A stretch of DNA of 17,989 bases. Origin: JBCBJX01 sp038522735 (lineage in GTDB: Bacteria; Pseudomonadota; Alphaproteobacteria; Caulobacterales; Parvularculaceae). This document shows positions 7,905 to 16,801 of this stretch, piece by piece. Position numbers and translations under genes: made by a program. Below the pieces are notes generated by a model. The model saw only the letters and a list, made by a program, of their open reading frames with translations, did not search any database and had not been told where the DNA came from. The stretch's first letter is position 1. Each line of letters begins with the position of its first letter. The stretch covers positions 1-17,989 of the forward strand of contig JBCBJX010000068.1 in assembly GCA_038522735.1 (NCBI GenBank). Reading direction: 5' to 3'.

Positions 7905-8728
7905 TGCACGGCCGCCTCGCGGCCGCGTTTCGATGTCGTTATCGGGGCGATGAGGCACCAGAGGAGCTGAGAGGGCTGATCGGTCTGGTGCTCGGCGAGG
8001 CCGAGGCGCATGGCGTCGTGGCCGCCGGCCGGCTCCGCGCGATAGACGCGGAAGAGCCTGTCCCAGACCGAGAGGAAAAAGCCGTAATTGGAGTTCGTCT
8101 CTTCCGGCCGCGTCGAGTGATGGACCCGATGGAAATCCGGCGTGACGATCAGCGTCCGGAGGGCGGCGTCGACAGCCTTCGGCAGCCGCACGTTCGCGTG
8201 GTTGAAAATCGCCGCGGCGTTGAGGGCGATCTCGAATAGAACGACGACCTCCGCCGGTGCGCCGAGGGCGGCGACGACGGCGATCTTGTAGATCATGGAA
8301 AGGACGATCTCGACCGGGTGGAAGCGCAGGCCCGACGTCGCGTCGAGATCCCGATCGGCGTGGTGGACCTTATGGAGAGCCCAGAGCGCGGGGACCCGGT
8401 GCGTCGCCACATGCTGCGCCCAGAGGGCGAGGTCGAGGAGAAGGAAAGCGGCGATCCATTCAAGCCAGGCCGGCGCCGCGAGGACGTTGAAGATGCCCCA
8501 GCCGCGGTCCTCTGCGATGACAGCCGCCGCGACGGCGAGGAGCGGCAGGGCGAGGCGCAAGGCTAGTGTGTCGACGACGACGAGGGCTGCGTTGGTCGCC
8601 CAGCGGGTCCGCCTGGGCTGGGTGCGCGTCTTGCGCGGAAAAACCGCCTCCGCGCCGATCATCAGGGCGAGCATGCCGAGAAAAACCGTCAGCCGCAGAG
8701 GCGCTTCATGGGTGAGAACGTCGATCAT
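7901..8728 (-). CDS. Sterol desaturase / fatty acid hydroxylase family membrane protein
   Basis: A 275-residue integral membrane di-iron oxygenase of the fatty acid hydroxylase superfamily. The histidine motifs are complete: HVATH (106-110), HKVHH (119-123), RFHP (135-138), FNHANV (176-181) and FHRVHH (199-204), the last followed by the NSNYGFFLSVWDRLF block at 212-226. Hydrophobic helices are visible at about 12-29, 46-72 and 88-104, with another near 141-175. It probably hydroxylates or desaturates a lipid, but the substrate cannot be read from the sequence. It is the first gene of a two-gene unit with the rhodanese (ATGA overlap). Its 5' end is divergent from the iron-regulated bfd promoter about 85 nt away, which may matter for a di-iron enzyme. 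Cofactor type and fold are certain; substrate is unknown. Confidence 0.93.
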   Translation of the reverse strand: MIDVLTHEAPLRLTVFLGMLALMIGAEAVFPRKTRTQPRRTRWATNAALVVVDTLALRLALPLLAVAAAVIAEDRGWGIFNVLAAPAWLEWIAAFLLLDLALWAQHVATHRVPALWALHKVHHADRDLDATSGLRFHPVEIVLSMIYKIAVVAALGAPAEVVVLFEIALNAAAIFNHANVRLPKAVDAALRTLIVTPDFHRVHHSTRPEETNSNYGFFLSVWDRLFRVYRAEPAGGHDAMRLGLAEHQTDQPSQLLWCLIAPITTSKRGREAAVQ

Positions 8729-8813
8729 TCCTGCAAGTTACGCCCGGCCGCCCCCGCGGACCATCAGCCCGGACGCCGCGTATGCTAAACTTTGCGCGAG
8801 CGCATTTTCTAAA

Positions 8814-8842
8814 TTGACACTCATTCGCATTAGTCCTACATA
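8814..8842 (+). promoter_or_regulatory. bfd promoter with overlapping Fur-like operator
   Basis: A perfect -35 box TTGACA (8814-8819) is followed after exactly 17 nt by a TACATA -10-like box (8837-8842), about 20 nt before the bfd ATG. The spacer contains ACTCATTCGCATTAGT (8819-8834), a partial dyad in which 12 of 16 positions are symmetric; it resembles Fur boxes of the CATT-x-x-CATT type. A TTCTAAA half-site (8807-8813), similar to one arm of the rhizobial Irr element, lies just upstream. Binding by Fur or Irr in this position would block RNA polymerase, giving iron-responsive control. The promoter is seen directly; the regulator is inferred. Confidence 0.6.
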
Positions 8843-8862
8843 GAGATTGCGAGGCGATCTCA

Positions 8863-9060
8863 ATGTACGTTTGTATCTGCAATGCTCTGAAAGATCGGCA
8901 GGTGAAGGCCGCGGCGACGGCGCCGGGGACCCGCACCGTCGCTTGCGTCTTCAAAGCTCACGGCGTTCGCCCGCGCTGCGGCAAATGCCTGCCGATGGTT
9001 TCCGACGCCGTGGAGGAAGCCAAAGCCGGCCTCGGCGCCGCCGCCATCGCCGCCGAATAG
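8863..9060 (+). CDS. bfd: Bacterioferritin-associated ferredoxin (Bfd)
   Basis: A 65-residue [2Fe-2S] protein that donates electrons to the heme of bacterioferritin so that stored ferric iron can be released. It begins MYVCICNALKDRQV, with cluster ligands Cys4 and Cys6 (CxC), and has the second pair Cys39 and Cys42 in RCGKC (CxxC), the Bfd/NirB-type pattern; Cys28 is an additional cysteine. The length matches the family. A GAGG RBS lies 8 nt before the ATG. The gene sits behind a strong promoter overlapping a Fur-like site and is followed 99 nt later by bfr, its physiological partner. Family evidence in proteobacteria places Bfd expression under iron starvation, which fits the operator. Confidence 0.95.
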   Translation: MYVCICNALKDRQVKAAATAPGTRTVACVFKAHGVRPRCGKCLPMVSDAVEEAKAGLGAAAIAAE

Positions 9061-9067
9061 ACCTGCG

Positions 9068-9087
9068 TCTCAATATCATTCTCAATA
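9068..9087 (+). promoter_or_regulatory. Second iron-box-like motif upstream of bfr
   Basis: In the 99-nt gap between bfd and bfr the stretch TCTCAATATCATTCTCAATA repeats the CATTC-TCAAT type of sequence seen in the bfd promoter. It resembles half or more of a Fur box. No clear -35/-10 pair is attached to it, so it could be a separate regulator site for bfr, or a site acting within the bfd-bfr transcript. The call rests on sequence resemblance only. Confidence 0.3.
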
Positions 9088-9159
9088 CGGACGAAGGGGT
9101 TGGCCGCTGCTGCAGCTTGCGCTAGTTCGCGCTTATTGCAGTTTTGAAGGAGCCTTCCG

Positions 9160-9642
9160 ATGAAGGGCGACCCCAAGGTCATTGAGTATCTGAACACGGC
9201 GCTCAAGCTGGAGCTGACGACCGTCAACCAGTATTTTCTGCACGCCCGCATGTTCAAAAACTGGGGTTTCGAGCGCATCGGCGCGATCGAGTATGAAGAA
9301 TCGATCGACGAGATGAAGCATGCGGACGCCCTCATCGAACGCATTCTCTTCCTCGACGGCCTCCCGAACGTTCAGGACATGGACAAGGTGCTGATCGGGG
9401 AAAACCTGAAAGAGTGTCTGGAGCTTGATCTGCAGGCGGAGCACCGGGCCCATCCGCTTTATAAAGAGGCGATCGCCTATTGCGAGCAGGTGCAGGATTA
9501 TGTCAGCCGGCAGATCCTGGACGAGATCCTGCAATCTGAGGAAGAGCATATCGACTTCCTCGAAACCCAGCTCGGCCTCATCGCCTCCATCGGCGAAGAG
9601 CTTTACTCCCAGACCCAGATAAAAAAAGAGGGCGGTGAGTAA
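9160..9642 (+). CDS. bfr: Bacterioferritin
   Basis: A 160-residue heme-containing ferritin that oxidises and stores iron in a 24-subunit shell. The heme ligand Met52 (in DEMKHAD) is present. The complete di-iron ferroxidase centre is also present: Glu18, Glu51, His54, Glu94, Glu127 and His130, each at the canonical position. Length and the start MKGDPKVIEYLN match the family exactly. A strong GAAGGAG RBS at 9146-9152 is 7 nt before the ATG; it lies inside a tight GAAGGAGCCTTC dyad that could partly occlude it. The C-terminal tail after residue 150 is short and charged. It is paired with bfd upstream and converges with the sulfotransferase gene 6 nt downstream. Confidence 0.98.
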   Translation: MKGDPKVIEYLNTALKLELTTVNQYFLHARMFKNWGFERIGAIEYEESIDEMKHADALIERILFLDGLPNVQDMDKVLIGENLKECLELDLQAEHRAHPLYKEAIAYCEQVQDYVSRQILDEILQSEEEHIDFLETQLGLIASIGEELYSQTQIKKEGGE

Positions 9643-9648
9643 CGTCGC

Positions 9649-10707
9649 CTATTGAACGAGCCCGAAGCGCCGCCCGACCATCCGCACCGCCGAGCCGACG
9701 CCGCGGCGAAGGCGCGGCTCCGGGCGCGCGGCGAAGGCCGCTGTCCATCCGGCGACGGCCGCTTCGAGGGCCCGCTGCGTGGTCGGGTCTACTTCTTCAG
9801 CGCGCATCAGCCACGCCGGCGCCGTCGTCAGCGGTTCGAGCGCCGGCGCGTCCTTGTTGAAAAGAAGCGCTGAGAGGGCGTGGCTGTCCGCACGGAACCG
9901 GTCGAGCACCGCGGACGGCAGCGAAACCCGCTCGCCGGATTCGCGCGCCGGCGCGTCGGCGTCGTCGATCAGCGTATTTGCGATCCGCTGGCGGACTTTC
10001 GGATTGTCGCTGAGAGCGTTGAGCCCACGCAGGACGGCGATCTCCCTGGCGGTCGCTGAGCGATTGCTCACCTGCACCGCCGCTGAAAGGTCCGGAGGAT
10101 CAATCCGCGCTGCGTCGAAGACGGCGGCGACGGTCTCGCCGGGTTCTGCGGAATAGATCACAGGGCGGACGGCCTCGCGCCCGAAGGCGAGGGTGAGGCG
10201 CTCCGCAGAGGAAAAGAACGGCGGCTTGTGGCCGTAGATGAACTCCGGAAACGTCTGGCGCAATCCGTGCAGCCGCACGAGCTGCGAATAGACAGAGATG
10301 GCGTGGCTCGTCGGCTCACGGACGACGAAGATGATGTCGACCGACCGTCCGAGACTTTTCAGATAGCTTCTGAGCTCGCGCAGGCGGTCAACGCTCGCCT
10401 TGTGGAGCATCTCGTTGGAAAGGACGAGAACCGGTGCGGCGGCGGCCGCCATCTGCATCCAGGCGAGGCGTTTGTTCGCCTGGGCGCTGAAGCTTTCGGA
10501 CTTGTCGTTGAGGAGGTAATTCCGCAGGCAGACGGCGTTTCCCGTATGGGTGACGCGGTCGACCTCGCCCTCGCGCGGGTCTTGCGGGTAATCGACGCCG
10601 CCGGCCGCCAGCGCCTCGCGTTCGGTCTCGCAGACCGCCTGAAAGGCGCTCGAGCCCGTCTTACCGGCGCCCACATGGAGGACGCAGCGTTTTTGCGTCT
10701 CGCTCAT
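9649..10707 (-). CDS. Sulfotransferase-like protein
   Basis: A 352-residue protein with the layout of PAPS-dependent sulfotransferases. An N-terminal P-loop-like phosphosulfate-binding segment, HVGAGKTGSSAFQ (11-23), supplies Lys16. A 3'-phosphate-binding strand-helix, IIFVVREPTSHAISVYSQLV (125-144), supplies Arg130 and Ser134. The acceptor is unknown; lipid A, LPS sugar or an exopolysaccharide are all possible. The ATG at 10707 lies inside the stop of the LpxL-type gene (ATGA), making it the last gene of the LPS cluster. The region after residue 200 has no recognised motif. The superfamily is fairly clear; the link to LPS is inferred from position only. Confidence 0.75.
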   Translation of the reverse strand: MSETQKRCVLHVGAGKTGSSAFQAVCETEREALAAGGVDYPQDPREGEVDRVTHTGNAVCLRNYLLNDKSESFSAQANKRLAWMQMAAAAAPVLVLSNEMLHKASVDRLRELRSYLKSLGRSVDIIFVVREPTSHAISVYSQLVRLHGLRQTFPEFIYGHKPPFFSSAERLTLAFGREAVRPVIYSAEPGETVAAVFDAARIDPPDLSAAVQVSNRSATAREIAVLRGLNALSDNPKVRQRIANTLIDDADAPARESGERVSLPSAVLDRFRADSHALSALLFNKDAPALEPLTTAPAWLMRAEEVDPTTQRALEAAVAGWTAAFAARPEPRLRRGVGSAVRMVGRRFGLVQ

Positions 10708-11669
10708 CGGTCCTGATACGTCTCTTTCGGCCAGCGCCGGTGGAACCAGAGCCACTGGCCGGGCGCCGCGCGGATCATGCCTTCGATCGCCTGGTTGATC
10801 TTCAGGGTGAGCGCTTCGATGTCGGCGGTCGCGTCGCCTGTCGCGTCAAAGACGATCGGCTCGTCCACGCGCATGCGGAAGGTCGCGCCCGAAACGCGCT
10901 CGACGCTGACGGGCGTCACGTCGGCGCCGAATTTGAGGGCGAGCCGCGCCGGCGTCGGCGAGGTCATGGCGGGGCGGCCGAAGAACGCAGACGCGACGCC
11001 GTCGTTCATCTTCTGATCGACCAGCATGGCGAGGGGCCGGCCGGTTTTCGCCGCTTTCATCAGGCGCCGTCCGCCGCGATGATCCTTCGGGATCTGATCG
11101 ACGGACATGACGGCCGAGCGCCGGTCGATGATCCGCTGGTCGATCAGCGTGTTGTTCGCCGCGCGGTACAGGACGGCGTAGTCGAGCCCCGCCCGGTGGA
11201 AGGCGATCGACATTACTTCCCAGTTGGCGAGGTGGCCGGAAACGAAGATCACCGGCTTGTCCCTCTGCGCGTAGTCTTTCAGCCGCTCGCCGCCGATCAT
11301 CTCGACGCGGCCCCCTGTCTCATACGGACGAAACCTGTCGAGATGGGCGTACTCCGCCGCGGTGCGGCCGAGATTGTCCCAGGCCGCGCGGATCAGGCGG
11401 TCGATCTCCGGCTCGCTCACCTCCGGGAAGGCGATCTTCATGTTGATCCGCGCCCGGCGCTCGACCGGCCGCGCGAGGGGGCCGAGGGCGCGTGCGAGAG
11501 CGCCGCTCCAGGCGGACGCGCGATCGACGCCGAGGAGGCGCGAGAGGCCGAGATAGACGTCGAAGACCAGCGCCTCGACGCGGTGGCCGAAGGTCACGGG
11601 GCGATCGTCCCGTGGCTCCGTCATGGGCGCCGCGGCGGTCTCCTCGGGGACAAGCGTCGTTTCCGCCAT
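10704..11669 (-). CDS. LpxL/HtrB-type lipid A acyltransferase
   Basis: A 321-residue member of the LpxL/LpxM family, which adds a secondary acyl chain to Kdo-lipid A at the inner membrane. The HX4E catalytic pair is His146 and Glu151 in SGHLANWE. Other family blocks are RARINMKIAFPEVSE near 72-86, the MLVDQK segment, and a C-terminal PGQWLWFHRRWP. The frame stays open far upstream through lpxK, but the family-like start is the ATG at 11669, 10 nt after the lpxK stop; a second in-frame ATG lies 45 nt further in. A hydrophobic anchor near 33-48 (ALVFDVYLGLSRLLGV) is short. It is coupled to the sulfotransferase-like gene by ATGA. I cannot tell LpxL from LpxM or other acyl specificities. Confidence 0.9.
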   Translation of the reverse strand: MAETTLVPEETAAAPMTEPRDDRPVTFGHRVEALVFDVYLGLSRLLGVDRASAWSGALARALGPLARPVERRARINMKIAFPEVSEPEIDRLIRAAWDNLGRTAAEYAHLDRFRPYETGGRVEMIGGERLKDYAQRDKPVIFVSGHLANWEVMSIAFHRAGLDYAVLYRAANNTLIDQRIIDRRSAVMSVDQIPKDHRGGRRLMKAAKTGRPLAMLVDQKMNDGVASAFFGRPAMTSPTPARLALKFGADVTPVSVERVSGATFRMRVDEPIVFDATGDATADIEALTLKINQAIEGMIRAAPGQWLWFHRRWPKETYQDR

Positions 11670-11679
11670 GATCTCAATC

Positions 11680-12681
11680 CTATCGCCGATCGCCCGCCGC
11701 GTCGAAGCCCGTCGCGCGTCGGAGGAGGCCGCGCAGGGCGGTTTCATCGTCGACGCGCATCGCGACGTTGAGGACGGCGGCTTCCGGCAGACGACCGCCG
11801 AGGCGCGCGGCGTCTTTTTCGGTGGTGATGAGGCGGGCGCCGGTCGCCGCCGCGTCCGCTCGCAGAGCGTCGAGATCGGCGTCGGTGTAAGGCCGGTGGT
11901 CGGCGAAGCCGCGGGCGCCGGCGACCTCATATCCGGCGGCGCGCAAGGTGTCGAAGAACTTCTCCGGACGGCCGATGCCGCAGAAGGCGAAGACGCGCTC
12001 CGGCGCCGGACTGTCGGGTTCAAGCCAGGCTTTGAGGCGGGGCGGATGCGGGGCGAACCCCTCCAACGCCGCGGCGACCGGCGACGTCGGACCGGCCGCG
12101 ACCACGACGAGCGCGTCGGCCCGCGCGGCTGCAGTCTCGGCGGGTTCGCGCAGGGGCCCCGCGGGGAAGACGCGGCCGTTGCCGAAGGCCGCAGTCCCGT
12201 CGACGAGCAGCAGGCTGAGCGTCTTCTTCAGCGACGGGTTCTGAAACCCGTCGTCCATGATGATCGCCCGGGCGCCCGCCTCGACGGCGGCGCGGGCGCC
12301 GTCCGCCCGGTCGCGGGCGACCAGGCAGGGCGCCGTCGCGGCGAGCATCAGGGGCTCGTCGCCCACATCCGCCGCCGAATGACGGCCGGGATCGACGCGG
12401 ACGGGGCCCGCCTCGCGACCGCCATAGCCGCGGGAAAGGAACCACCCGTCGATCCCGTCCGCCTGCAGAAGGCTCATGGCGAGGCGGGCGAAAGGCGTCT
12501 TGCCGACCCCGCCGAGGGTCGCGTTGCCGACGCAGACGACCGGAACTCCGGGATCGAACGGCGCGGCTTTCGCGATGCGGTTCGCCGTCGCGCGGGCGTA
12601 GAGGGCGCCGGCGGGGGCGAGCAGCCGGGCGGCGAAACCCGGCCGCTCCGGCGGGTTCGACCAGAAGGCGGGCGGTTTCAC
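11680..12681 (-). CDS. lpxK: Tetraacyldisaccharide 4'-kinase
   Basis: LpxK phosphorylates the 4' position of the tetraacyl-disaccharide to form lipid IVA, at the cytoplasmic face of the inner membrane. The 333-residue product has the family-specific extended Walker A GNATLGGVGKTP (52-63), the conserved GWFLSRGYGG segment (79-88), GDEPLM (107-112) and MDDGFQNPSL (142-151). An N-terminal amphipathic or membrane segment (about 14-30) precedes the P-loop, as usual for the family. The ATG overlaps the waaA stop (ATGA), so expression is likely coupled. The gene order DUF374-waaA-lpxK is a recurrent alphaproteobacterial arrangement. Confidence 0.97.
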   Translation of the reverse strand: MKPPAFWSNPPERPGFAARLLAPAGALYARATANRIAKAAPFDPGVPVVCVGNATLGGVGKTPFARLAMSLLQADGIDGWFLSRGYGGREAGPVRVDPGRHSAADVGDEPLMLAATAPCLVARDRADGARAAVEAGARAIIMDDGFQNPSLKKTLSLLLVDGTAAFGNGRVFPAGPLREPAETAAARADALVVVAAGPTSPVAAALEGFAPHPPRLKAWLEPDSPAPERVFAFCGIGRPEKFFDTLRAAGYEVAGARGFADHRPYTDADLDALRADAAATGARLITTEKDAARLGGRLPEAAVLNVAMRVDDETALRGLLRRATGFDAAGDRR

Positions 12682-13997
12682 GGCGTTTCGGGAACAGGCG
12701 CGCCGGCGAGAGGCAGCATCGCTTCGAGGCGCGCGACAACCTCGTCGAGGACTTTGACGGCGCTCGCCTCGGCGCTCGTCTCTGCGACGTTCGCCATCGA
12801 GGCGCGGGTTTTCGCGTCGCCGAGGAGGCGGCCGATCGCCATCACGAGGTCGCGGTCGTTGCGCACCAGCGCCGCCCCGCCCGCCATGCGCAGGTCGTTG
12901 TAGATTTCGGCGAAGTTGAACGTGTGCGGACCGTGCAGGATCGACGTGTGGAGCCGCGCCGGCTCCAGCGGGTTGTGCCCGCCTTTCTCCGCGACCGACC
13001 CGCCGACGAAGGCGATGTCCGCGAGGCGGTAATAGACGCCGAGCTCCCCAAGCGTGTCGGCGAGATATACGGCCGTCTCCGGGCCCGGCAGAGCGCCATG
13101 CGAGCGCCGGGCGTAGGAAAGGCCCTTCTCGGCGATGAGCGTCGCCACCTCATCCCCGCGGACGGGGTGGCGCGGGGCGAGGAGGAGGAGAAGCTCCGGG
13201 TGCGCTGCGCGCAGCTCCCGGTGGGCGTCGACGGCGATCTCCTCCTCCCCCGGATGGGTGGAGGCCGCGAGCCAGAGGAGCCGCGCGCCGACGGCGCGCT
13301 GCATGTCCTGCATCAGGTCCCGCGGCGCGGGCAACGGATCGGCGGCGAGCTTCAGGTTGCCGAAGACCGAAACGTCGGCGCCTGAAAGCTCGTGGAGGCG
13401 GTCGGCGTTCACCTGGTCCTGGGCGATGAGCACGTCGAAAGCCGAGAGAAGCGCCCGAATCGTCCGGGGGCGCTTCTTCCAGTTCTCATAGGTCTTCGGC
13501 GAAATGCGGCCGTTGACGAGAGCGAGCGGCGTTCCCGCCTGCTTCGTCCGCAAGATGAGGTTCGGCCAGAACTCGCTTTCAACGAATAGCGCCGCGTCCG
13601 GCCGCCAGTGGGCGAGGAAGCGGTCGACATAGCCCGGATGATCGACCGGAATGAACTGGTGGAGGGCGTTCGCCGGCAGTCGCTCGGCCATCAGTTCCGC
13701 CGACGTGATCGTGCCCGTCGTGACCAGCACCGTCGCCTGCGGGCGAATTTGGGCGATGCGCTGGACGAGGGGGAGGACCGAAAGGCTCTCCCCGACGCTC
13801 GCCCCGTGGATCCAGATGAGCGGCCCGTCAGGGCGCGGACGGCCGGCCTCGCCCATGCGCTCGCCGAGGCGCGACGCGTCCTCCTTGCCGCGCTTTAAGC
13901 GGGCGCGGAGCGCATAACGGGCGACCGGTCCGGAGACGCCGCTGACCGCCTGGTAGAGCCTAAGGCCGAAAGGAATGTCGGGCGTGTCGGCGGTCAT
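12678..13997 (-). CDS. waaA: Kdo transferase
   Basis: WaaA (KdtA) transfers Kdo from CMP-Kdo to lipid IVA at the inner membrane. The 439-residue product shows the N-terminal domain with WIHGASVGE (62-70; Glu70 is the predicted catalytic base), VLVTTGTITSAELMAERLP, FIPVDHPGYVDRFL and the ESEFWPNL motif. The C-terminal nucleotide-sugar domain has ASTHPGEEE, LLLAPRHPVR, and FVGGSVAEKGGHNPLEPA. These match the family throughout, and the length is normal. Its start overlaps the stop of the DUF374 gene and its stop overlaps the lpxK start, both as ATGA. Whether it adds one, two or more Kdo units cannot be read from the sequence. Confidence 0.97.
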   Translation of the reverse strand: MTADTPDIPFGLRLYQAVSGVSGPVARYALRARLKRGKEDASRLGERMGEAGRPRPDGPLIWIHGASVGESLSVLPLVQRIAQIRPQATVLVTTGTITSAELMAERLPANALHQFIPVDHPGYVDRFLAHWRPDAALFVESEFWPNLILRTKQAGTPLALVNGRISPKTYENWKKRPRTIRALLSAFDVLIAQDQVNADRLHELSGADVSVFGNLKLAADPLPAPRDLMQDMQRAVGARLLWLAASTHPGEEEIAVDAHRELRAAHPELLLLLAPRHPVRGDEVATLIAEKGLSYARRSHGALPGPETAVYLADTLGELGVYYRLADIAFVGGSVAEKGGHNPLEPARLHTSILHGPHTFNFAEIYNDLRMAGGAALVRNDRDLVMAIGRLLGDAKTRASMANVAETSAEASAVKVLDEVVARLEAMLPLAGAPVPETP

Positions 13998-14788
13998 GCG
14001 GTCTCCAGGGCGCGCCCATCGGCCGTATCGGGGGCGGGCTCGGGCGCGGGTTCGGGGTCCGGCTCCACGGGCGTGCGGCCGAGGAGGCGGTCGGCCTCCT
14101 GCGTCGCGGCGATCAGACCCTCTTCAATCCGCCTGCGGAGGGCTTCGATGTCGGCTTCGGAGCGCGCGCCCGGCTCCGGCCGCACGAGAGGCCCGAAGAC
14201 GATCGCGCCGCGGCCGAAGGGGCGCGGCAGGAGGAACCGGTCCCAGCTGCCAAGGAGCTTGCCGTTGGTTACGGACCATCCGAGGGGCAGCACGGGCGCG
14301 CCGGTGGTCGCTGCGAGCGCCGCGACGCCCGCCTGCGCCCGCATGCGGGGCCCCCGCGGCCCGTCGGGCGTGATGGCGGCCCATTTCCCAGAACGCAGGG
14401 TCTTGATCAGGGAACGGAAGGCGCTGACGCCGCCTTTCGCCTTCTGCGCCTTTTTCTTGTTCGTCGCCGAGCCGCGCACGACGTCGATATCGAATGGCTT
14501 CATGGCGGACGCGATCACCGCCCCGTCGCGATTGGAGGAAATGAGGATGGTCACGTCCCTCTTCACGTCCTTCGACCAGCGCCGGTCGCGCCAGACGGCG
14601 GCCGATTCCGCGATCCGCCCATGCCAGAAGCAGAGGACGCCAGCGTCGTCCGCCGACCGCGCCGCTTCGGCCTCGGCCCAGCCCGCGCGCTCCCAGCGCG
14701 TCGTCCGGTAAACGAGGCGGATGTAGAGGGCCGCGACCCGTCCGAGGAGCCAGACGGCGGCGGGGGACTGGAGGAGCTTTTTCAGCAT
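13994..14788 (-). CDS. DUF374 lysophospholipid acyltransferase-like protein
   Basis: A 264-residue protein of the DUF374 family, related in motif logic to glycerolipid acyltransferases and commonly placed next to waaA. Visible motifs are FWHGR (54-58, with His56), ISSNRDG (83-89), the VVRGSATNKKKAQKAKGGVSA region (103-123) and TPDGPRGPR (140-148). An N-terminal membrane helix lies at about residues 8-26. The C-terminal tail is a Pro-Glu repeat (PDPEPAPEPAP) not typical of the catalytic core. It is the first gene of the five-gene LPS unit, and its stop overlaps waaA as ATGA. The acyl acceptor is unproven; a role in lipid A or core acylation is inferred from context. Confidence 0.9.
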   Translation of the reverse strand: MLKKLLQSPAAVWLLGRVAALYIRLVYRTTRWERAGWAEAEAARSADDAGVLCFWHGRIAESAAVWRDRRWSKDVKRDVTILISSNRDGAVIASAMKPFDIDVVRGSATNKKKAQKAKGGVSAFRSLIKTLRSGKWAAITPDGPRGPRMRAQAGVAALAATTGAPVLPLGWSVTNGKLLGSWDRFLLPRPFGRGAIVFGPLVRPEPGARSEADIEALRRRIEEGLIAATQEADRLLGRTPVEPDPEPAPEPAPDTADGRALETA

Positions 14789-14895
14789 TCTGCGTGGCTT
14801 AAGGGGTCTTGGCGCCCGGGCGAAGCCCCGAAAGGGCCCTTGCGACGGCGGGCGGCTCTGGCGATGGTCCGCGCTCGATAGCCGGAGACGCCTCC

Positions 14896-16686
<1,791 letters not shown>

Positions 16687-16693
16687 GTTAAGT

Positions 16694-16710
16694 TGTGCAT
16701 AATCTGCACA
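16694..16710. repeat. Short inverted repeat TGTGCA-N5-TGCACA
   Basis: Two 6-nt arms, TGTGCA (16694-16699) and TGCACA (16705-16710), separated by TAATC, lie 8 nt after the exporter stop codon. No T-run follows, so it is not a typical intrinsic terminator; it could be an operator or chance. Confidence 0.4.
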
Positions 16711-16722
16711 GGCAATACATTA

Positions 16723-16800
16723 GGGGCTGACCTAGGACTTTGAGGATTTCGCGCATGGCGCAAGCCATACGCGAAATCCTCAAAGTCCTAGGTCAGCCCC
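16723..16800. repeat. 78-nt near-perfect palindrome (long hairpin)
   Basis: The arms 16723-16753 and 16770-16800 are exact reverse complements over 31 bp (outer end GGGGCTGACCTAGG, inner end GATTTCGCG). After one C/A mismatch (16754 against 16769) a second 5-bp stem ATGGC/GCCAT continues to the loop GCAA, a GNRA-type tetraloop. So 36 of 37 possible pairs form. No T-run follows, so it is not a standard terminator, although such a stem would probably impede transcripts from both sides. It separates the core chromosome (exporter gene) from the remnant and AT-rich DNA on the right, and contains a TAG that closes the remnant's reading frame upstream. It may be a repeated palindromic element, a MITE-like remnant, or the scar of a rearrangement. 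Confidence 0.9.
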
Positions 16801-16801
16801 A

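Noticed and set aside
11623..12903. Plus-strand open frame antisense to lpxK and the end of waaA
   Set aside because: It spans two certain genes on the other strand and is Arg/Gly-rich without motifs.
16690..16720. Possible Xer recombination (dif-like) site, from GCATAAT
   Set aside because: The GCATAAT resembles part of a XerC arm, but the XerD arm, which is the conserved half, is absent.
16687..16800. Intrinsic terminator for the exporter gene
   Set aside because: Neither the short nor the long hairpin is followed by a T-run; an effect on transcription is possible but not a canonical terminator.
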